DNA of 64,000 bases from Castanea sativa (taxonomy: Eukaryota > Streptophyta > Magnoliopsida > Fagales > Fagaceae), in the NCBI RefSeq assembly GCF_040712315.1, contig NC_134022.1:930001-994000 (forward strand). The letters run 5' to 3'. Positions 59,276 to 64,000 of this stretch are shown here, one piece after another. The notes under the pieces are model-generated. The model had not been told where the DNA came from. It ran no database searches and saw only the letters and a list, made by a program, of their open reading frames with translations. The translations under genes and the position numbers were made by a program. Numbering within the stretch: position 1 is the stretch's first letter; every line of letters begins with the position of its first letter.

Positions 59276-59375
59276 TTTTTTTTAAACACTCAGAGAGAAG
59301 CAAAAGATAGAGAGATTTTGCAAAATATGTTCTTGTCCATTGGTATTCCATGAATATCTCTGAACACTTTGACAA

Positions 59376-59420
59376 AAGGCTGTTCATGCAATGCAACTGT
59401 TACAGATATATAAAGCTGTA
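59376..59420 (-). promoter_or_regulatory. putative TATA box and transcript start of the LEA_2 gene
   Basis: On the minus strand GCTTTATATATCTGTA (about 59401-59417) lies about 130 bases before the start codon, suggesting transcript initiation near 59380. It is based on sequence signal only. Confidence 0.45.
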
Positions 59421-60571
59421 CGTGTGTTTAAATAATAGTTTTCAAATTTTTTTAGAAATATATGTGGATGAAAAAGTGTGAATATACTTGTAATGTTGTT
59501 TAAAAACTGAAAACATGTATTTAAATTCGAGTACCAAACATGACCATAATTTTAATTAAGCCGATTGAAAGGAGCAAATCCAAACTATATATATATTTAG
59601 AGATTAAAATTTTTTGTTAGCAAAAGTTTTGAATTATATCAAAACGATTAGGGTCTAACAAGATTCACGCACGTCCGTTTGCCTTGTGGGTGCATTTCTT
59701 GTTCTAGAAAGTGCTGCAACAGTAACTACATCTTGTTGGAAAGAACGTTAAAGATTTGAATTAATGTTTAATCTTAGTATGGTCAAACCCATACTAGATG
59801 TTGATCCTTAATAGTTGGATCACTAGTTCAATTAGTTGGTCATTAGTCGAACTACATGGTCAAATAAATATAAATATAAATATAAAACTAAATCTGAGAA
59901 ATCATAAGTATGTAAATATGAAAATTAGGAATACCTAAATTACTAGTTAAAATTAATTGTAAAAAAATAGCCACTTTTCAGTTTTCACGAGTAATAACAC
60001 TATATAAAACACAAAGTAAAATGATGTAATCATAACATTTCTTAAAAATCTAGGACCAAAAGCATGTCTCAAACTCCAAAATCATATTCTCTATGCATTT
60101 TGTATATTTCACTAGTTACTATCCCAATAGATTACGTAGTGAACTAAAAAAAAAAGTTATGCATTAACCTCATTATAAATCCCCTATTTTCACTGTGCTT
60201 CTAATTCTTAATACAATCCTACAATGGACCTATAAAAGTTGGTGAAAACAACCTATATGGGTTACAAAAAAACTCATTTGATTTTACACTTTTGCTGGGT
60301 TTTACCGAATCAATTGTATAAGTGGTTTAATTAGATAACTAGACTAGTTTAGGTACCAATTCACTGGGTTATTGATCTGACCAGCCGGGTTGGTTCAAAC
60401 CTGGAGTAAAAATGAATTGACCAGTATCTTGACAAGTTTTTTTTTTTTTTCCAAGTCGGGTTGGGTCAACCCTTGTGACCCATGATCTGGCCCTTTAATT
60501 TTTTTTAAAATTTTTTAAATCATATCATATAATCAAGTAAATAACTCCAAATACTGAATCATGTAAAGGTA
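59421..60571. other. intergenic with MITE relics, no gene seen
   Basis: 59425-59545 has family-2 MITE words (GTTTAAATAATAGTTTTCAAA, TTGTTTAAAAACTGAAAACA, GAGTACCAAACATG). 60300-60500 has GGGTTGG(G/T)TC and GACCAGCCGGGTTGG words of a decayed repeat. AT-rich elsewhere. Confidence 0.45.
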
Positions 60572-60581
60572 ATATAATGTC

Positions 60582-60708
60582 GAGCTGATATATGGTGTAC
60601 CCGGCATATATGCCGGGTCACTCACGCACTGGTAAGTCCCACACACTGTGAAGTTCGCCTCTGTGTGAGAGACCCGGCATATATGCCGGGTACAACATAT
60701 AATTTTCG
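60582..60708. mobile_element. 127-bp miniature element with two identical 20-bp perfect palindromes
   Basis: Flanked by ATATAATGTC at 60572-60581 and 60709-60718 (10 bp; 9 bp if one base is element). The arms ATATGGTGTACCCGGC... and the inverted ATATGTTGTACCCGGC... form ~35-bp terminal repeats. Each arm contains ACCCGGCATATATGCCGGGT (60599-60618 and 60672-60691), which is its own reverse complement. The centre is 53 bp of unique sequence. There is no credible ORF. The target duplication length fits a Mutator-like origin. Confidence 0.85.
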
Positions 60709-60718
60709 ATATAATGTC

Positions 60719-61430
60719 ATCCATCAAAGATAATGACTTCGATAAAGCAAATAGCAGCCACAAAAAAGTTTCTTTATAGTTTGACTTTGACCACAAAGCA
60801 ATAAGATTATAGAAATTGAGCTTACAATATAAATTTGATTGCATCAAGTAATTTAGATTGAAATATCTTTACATCGTTTGGTGTGCTAAAAGATTCAAAA
60901 TATTGGTTTAAATCTTTTTTTTTTTTTTTGCAATTAAACTCATAAGATAATTGCCATTGTCAATCTCGTTCGCTGCAAGTGAGCTAATCTCTTTTATTGT
61001 CTCAAGAGGAACAAAATCTATATCTAAGAGAATGAGAGTTGAAGGAATGCACTGTTGTCACCCTATAATTATACTAGAGCTATGGAGACTTATTATTTTC
61101 TTTTAATTTTTTTCTGCTTTTATTTATTTATTTAATTTTTAATTAAAAAATCCACATATTTTTTTAATGTATGAAAAAAAAAAAAAACCAAAACTACATT
61201 CTTTTTGGGCATTTAATGGAAAATCATCTAACTTTTACGGTGATGATATCATTCGGTGAATTTTGTAAAACTAAAAATCTATATATTATTTAAAATTTTG
61301 TTATTTTCAACATTTTGGAAATATCTTATTTAACTTTTTTGTTGAAAGTGTGCTAAAATATATTTGTATTTTGAAAAAATTAAAAAAATATGAGAAAAAG
61401 CGAAAAAAAATTGAGGTTTTAAAAAACTGT
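60719..61430. other. AT-rich intergenic sequence, no gene seen
   Basis: Homopolymeric A/T runs and no coding signal. Confidence 0.45.
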
Positions 61431-61754
61431 GTGAGCATTTGGATTGCGTTTTTTCCTCACGTTTAGTGTTTGCATTTTATTAACGCTGAGATCCACGCTA
61501 TAGTAAAACGAAATAAACGTTGAGAAGTGCCAGCTGAAATGCGTAGATGAACAGTAACCCACACTGTTCATGCAAGCAGATTACACTGTGCAAAGACATT
61601 GTGTACTGTTCATGCACTATTCACAGGACCCACTATCACTTTATTCAGAAGAAATATTAAAAATGGGTCTCACGGTATTATTTATATATTTAAAAATTAT
61701 TTTACTACAATATTTTCAGTTTTCAGCAAAATAAGTTGTATCCAAACGGACCCT
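61431..61754. mobile_element. Tourist-like MITE, family 1 (copy g)
   Basis: Runs from about GAGCATTTGGATTGCG to TATCCAAACGGACCC. It has the family interior (TTCATGCACTATTCACAGGACCC, TTTTCAGCAAAATAAG). It is larger than the other copies (about 324 bp), and its target duplication is not clear. Confidence 0.65.
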
Positions 61755-62139
61755 GTATATAAAAGTTAAAAAAAAAAAAACTATAAGATGTTGCCAAACA
61801 CACCCTTCATTTCTTTTTTTTATATGAAAAATACTAGTAAAGCTGTAGCCCAACCCGTTTAGGATCACCAATTTTTTTAGCCCAACCCGTTTAACTGAAC
61901 TAAGATGAAGCCGAAAACGCAGATACTTTTGTGCAAAAACTATCTTTTTTCTGGTTTTCATTTGTGCAAAAGCAGCAAAACAGGTACATATTTTTGTTTT
62001 ACAGTAGTACAGTAGGACAAAGACAAACAGACAAACAGTACAAGGAGTCAGGTGGTCAACCATTGCATGATATCTCGCATCAAATTCTCTGGGACCCTCC
62101 TCCACGTAAAATAAGAATATATTGAGGGACCAGTTTGAA

Positions 62140-62284
62140 AATATCACCCAAATTTTACCAAACCAGAAACCAGAAACAGAAAGAAGAGGGTAGTGTCAGT
62201 GACTGTGTGCAATCATATTCTTTTTCAACCTCAACAACATCTCTAATCTCTCGCACTAGCTATGAGTCTCTTTGGTCTGGGCAG
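62140..62284 (+). CDS. MOB1 (MOB kinase activator-like) gene, first coding exon; gene continues right
   Basis: The ATG at 62262 opens a 23-nt coding exon, MSLFGLG plus two bases of the next codon (Arg or Ser possible), followed by a consensus donor (GGGCAG|GTATAT at 62285). MSLFGLGR is the conserved N terminus of plant MOB1A/MOB1B, whose next residues (NQ..TFRPKKSAPSG) I could not find before 64000. The intron therefore exceeds 1.7 kb, with exon 2 outside the window. MOB1 proteins bind and activate NDR/LATS-type kinases and act in growth and cell-division control. The exon is preceded by a leader rich in CT/CAACA text starting near 62140. The call rests on eight residues plus gene context, so it is moderate. 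Confidence 0.65.
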
Positions 62285-62900
62285 GTATATAATTTTCTTT
62301 TCTTTTTCTTTTTAGAATTTGATATTTTAATTCTTATCTGTTTATTTTGCTCAAAATTATTTTCTTTTCTTTTTTGGATTTTTAATTTTGCTTTTAGCTA
62401 TGGCAGATCTGTTGTTTATTGGGTTACTTTATTTGAAGATTTAGTGATTTTTTTAGATACCCTTTCGGCTTTTATTTTTATAAGGCACGTGTATGTGTAT
62501 GTGTATGTGCATGCAATTGCAAATGGGTTCAAAAGCTTTGATCTTTGATTATTTGGTCAATTTCTTAGTTCATATTATGCCATATGCACATCTACAATAT
62601 TTCATTGAATTTGCTTTTTTTTTTTTTTTTATAATAATTTATTAGTATCAACCAGTGTGCATGGATTTCTTTTTGGTGGCAAAAACACTAACACAAAATA
62701 GAAGCTTCTTAGTTTTCCATTTGAATAATTGTTAGGCATTTTTCTATTGGTTATGTTACATTTCTTGCAGGCTCAGTTGCGTTGATTTATACATAGTTTC
62801 TTGAATGAGTCCAAAATCCAAACCAACATTCCATTTTAGCATTATATAGTTGTTTTTGAATTAAATCGAGCACGAGATGCTTGTGGTGTTTTTTTTCTTT

Positions 62901-63003
62901 TGGTGATAATTTGATAGTTAGAGGAGGGGGGATTTGAACTCTAAATGGCTCCGTTAAAGCACCAATAGGTGCCAGCCAATTGAGTTACAAGGCTTTTGGC
63001 ACT
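62901..63003 (-). mobile_element. tRNA-derived SINE head
   Basis: On the minus strand: CCTTGTAACTCAATTGGCTGGCACC (A-box region) then, about 35 bases later, GAGTTCAAATCCCCCC (B-box). This is the internal Pol III promoter layout of a tRNA-derived SINE. The acceptor stem does not pair, so it is not a tRNA gene. Confidence 0.6.
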
Positions 63004-63060
63004 TACATGTATTGGAGATAAAAGTAGCTGTGTGGATAGATGCGTGAAGTTTTTATTTTT

Positions 63061-63155
63061 TATAATACAGTAGATACAACAGGGGAGGAATTTGACCCCT
63101 AGATGTCATGGATACACTAGAAGGTTCCAACCAGTTGAGTTACAAGGCTCTTGCC
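63061..63155 (-). mobile_element. tRNA-derived SINE head, second copy
   Basis: On the minus strand: GCCTTGTAACTCAACTGGTTGG followed by GGGTCAAATTCCTCCCC. It is homologous to the copy 60 bp to the left and in the same orientation, but with a mutated B-box. Confidence 0.55.
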
Positions 63156-64000
63156 AGATGTGGGAAGTTAGTTAGTTATAAGAAAGAGACCGGAAATACT
63201 TATAAAAAAGAAAAAGAAAAAAACAGAAACCAAAGGGGAAAGTGGCCATTGGCCAGAATATGGTTCAGAATTTGAGTGATGGTAGTTTTTAAATTGGGGT
63301 TCTTGAATTTGTCTTTCACTATTTCAGTCTTAGTTGTTGGTCTTTGATCTCCTATTAAATAGGTAATTTTATCTAAGGTAATTTTGGGTATTCAAAGACG
63401 ACACTAAAGAGGGGAGTTCCCCTTGACGTCATGAGTGCATTGTGCTGTTGGATTTCATATGAAGTCAATGCTGATTATTTGCAAAAAATGAACAAAATGT
63501 TGTATAATAGTTTTGCTCTTTATGAAAAAACTTTCCATTCATTCCTTTTCCATTAATAAAAACTAAAAAAACATGCCTGATAATAGTTATGCAACATGTT
63601 GCATGTATGATGGAGAATCTTTCCTTTATTAGAAAGGAACAGATGTGATGGTTTCACTCTAACATAGAAGAAAGGGAAAGTGCGAGTGGAATCTTTTGTC
63701 GTCTTCACAATGACCAAAAGTTTCAAATACTGAAAAAGAAAGTGCTGATTATGGTAATAGTATTTGCTTTCTAGAAGTTTCGATCCTTTAGATTACTATG
63801 TATGCAGACTTGGTAGATATGCTTCTTCAAAAATTAATATACTTGTTCACATCTATGGATTCAGATGCATTTGGCTGTTTATGAAGATATCTCCATTCTT
63901 CTGGTAGACATCTCTTGTCTGCATCTTGAACATGACTGTTCAAAATGTCTGTGATGTGCATTTTTTAAATGATGTATTTTTAATAGATAATGCTGATTAT

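Larger units (their letters stand above)
62285..64000 (+). other. first intron of the MOB1 gene (partial), with two SINE heads
   Basis: T-rich sequence after the donor at 62285. No exon with MOB1 core residues is seen. A possible acceptor (TTCTTGCAG at about 62763-62771) is not followed by MOB1 coding sequence. Two minus-strand SINE heads lie at 62901-63003 and 63061-63155. Confidence 0.5.

Noticed and set aside
61716..62147. 143-codon minus-strand ORF
   Set aside because: Begins in the MOB1 promoter region, ends inside a MITE, is hydrophobic low-complexity and matches no family.
62135..62548. 137-codon plus-strand ORF over the MOB1 start
   Set aside because: A different frame from the MSLFGLG start; it reads through the splice donor into the T-rich intron.
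62901..63155. tRNA genes
   Set aside because: A- and B-box-like motifs are present but no cloverleaf pairs; they fit SINE heads.

Overview
This is a plant nuclear window, most likely from a woody eudicot (rosid). The sequence is AT-rich, the genes are intron-rich with canonical GT-AG junctions, and about two thirds of it is intergenic DNA full of MITEs, solo LTRs, SINE relics, (TA)n/(CT)n microsatellites and local tandem duplications. The recurrent MITE ends reading GTTTGGAT...ATCCAAAC would suit a Fagales tree, but that guess is weak. There are no bacterial features, no CRISPR array and no rRNA or true tRNA gene.

Layout: 1-880 is the promoter, leader and first-intron region of a minus-strand gene whose coding part lies left of the window. 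783-12443 holds a dispersed segmental duplication (copy A 783-5312, copy B 10675-12443). Between the copies lie a small gene for mitochondrial ribosomal protein mL41 (5565-6941, +), a Tourist-like MITE (7895-8477) and a solo LTR with a perfect target-site duplication (8721-9475). 12465-14070 is a nest of Tourist-like MITEs around a long inverted repeat. A seven-exon ZNF830-type zinc-finger gene (14280-20977, +) is followed by PAM68, a photosystem II assembly factor (24107-25038, +). A five-coding-exon BREVIS RADIX family gene lies on the minus strand (26937-33412, leader probably starting near 35215). 35.3-48.7 kb is gene-poor. The AS8-like gene (49404-50405, +) follows, then repeats and a second copy of the same solo LTR family (56635-57404). 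An intronless NDR1/HIN1-like LEA_2 membrane protein gene (58562-59275, -) comes next. The first coding exon of a MOB1 gene (62262-62284, +) runs out of the window on the right.

The genes do not form an operon-like unit. From memory, the Arabidopsis homologues of PAM68, AS8 and MOB1 lie close together on chromosome 4, so part of the order looks like conserved microsynteny.

I found no convincing new multi-gene system. The best observations are structural: several non-autonomous elements with exact target-site duplications, including a 127-bp element carrying two identical 20-bp perfect palindromes; MITE insertions with an empty-site counterpart in a duplicated copy; an inverted-repeat element enclosing an exon-like segment; and an apparently identical 228-bp tandem duplication ending just before a splice acceptor. 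All exon coordinates come from reading splice sites and reading-frame phase by eye.
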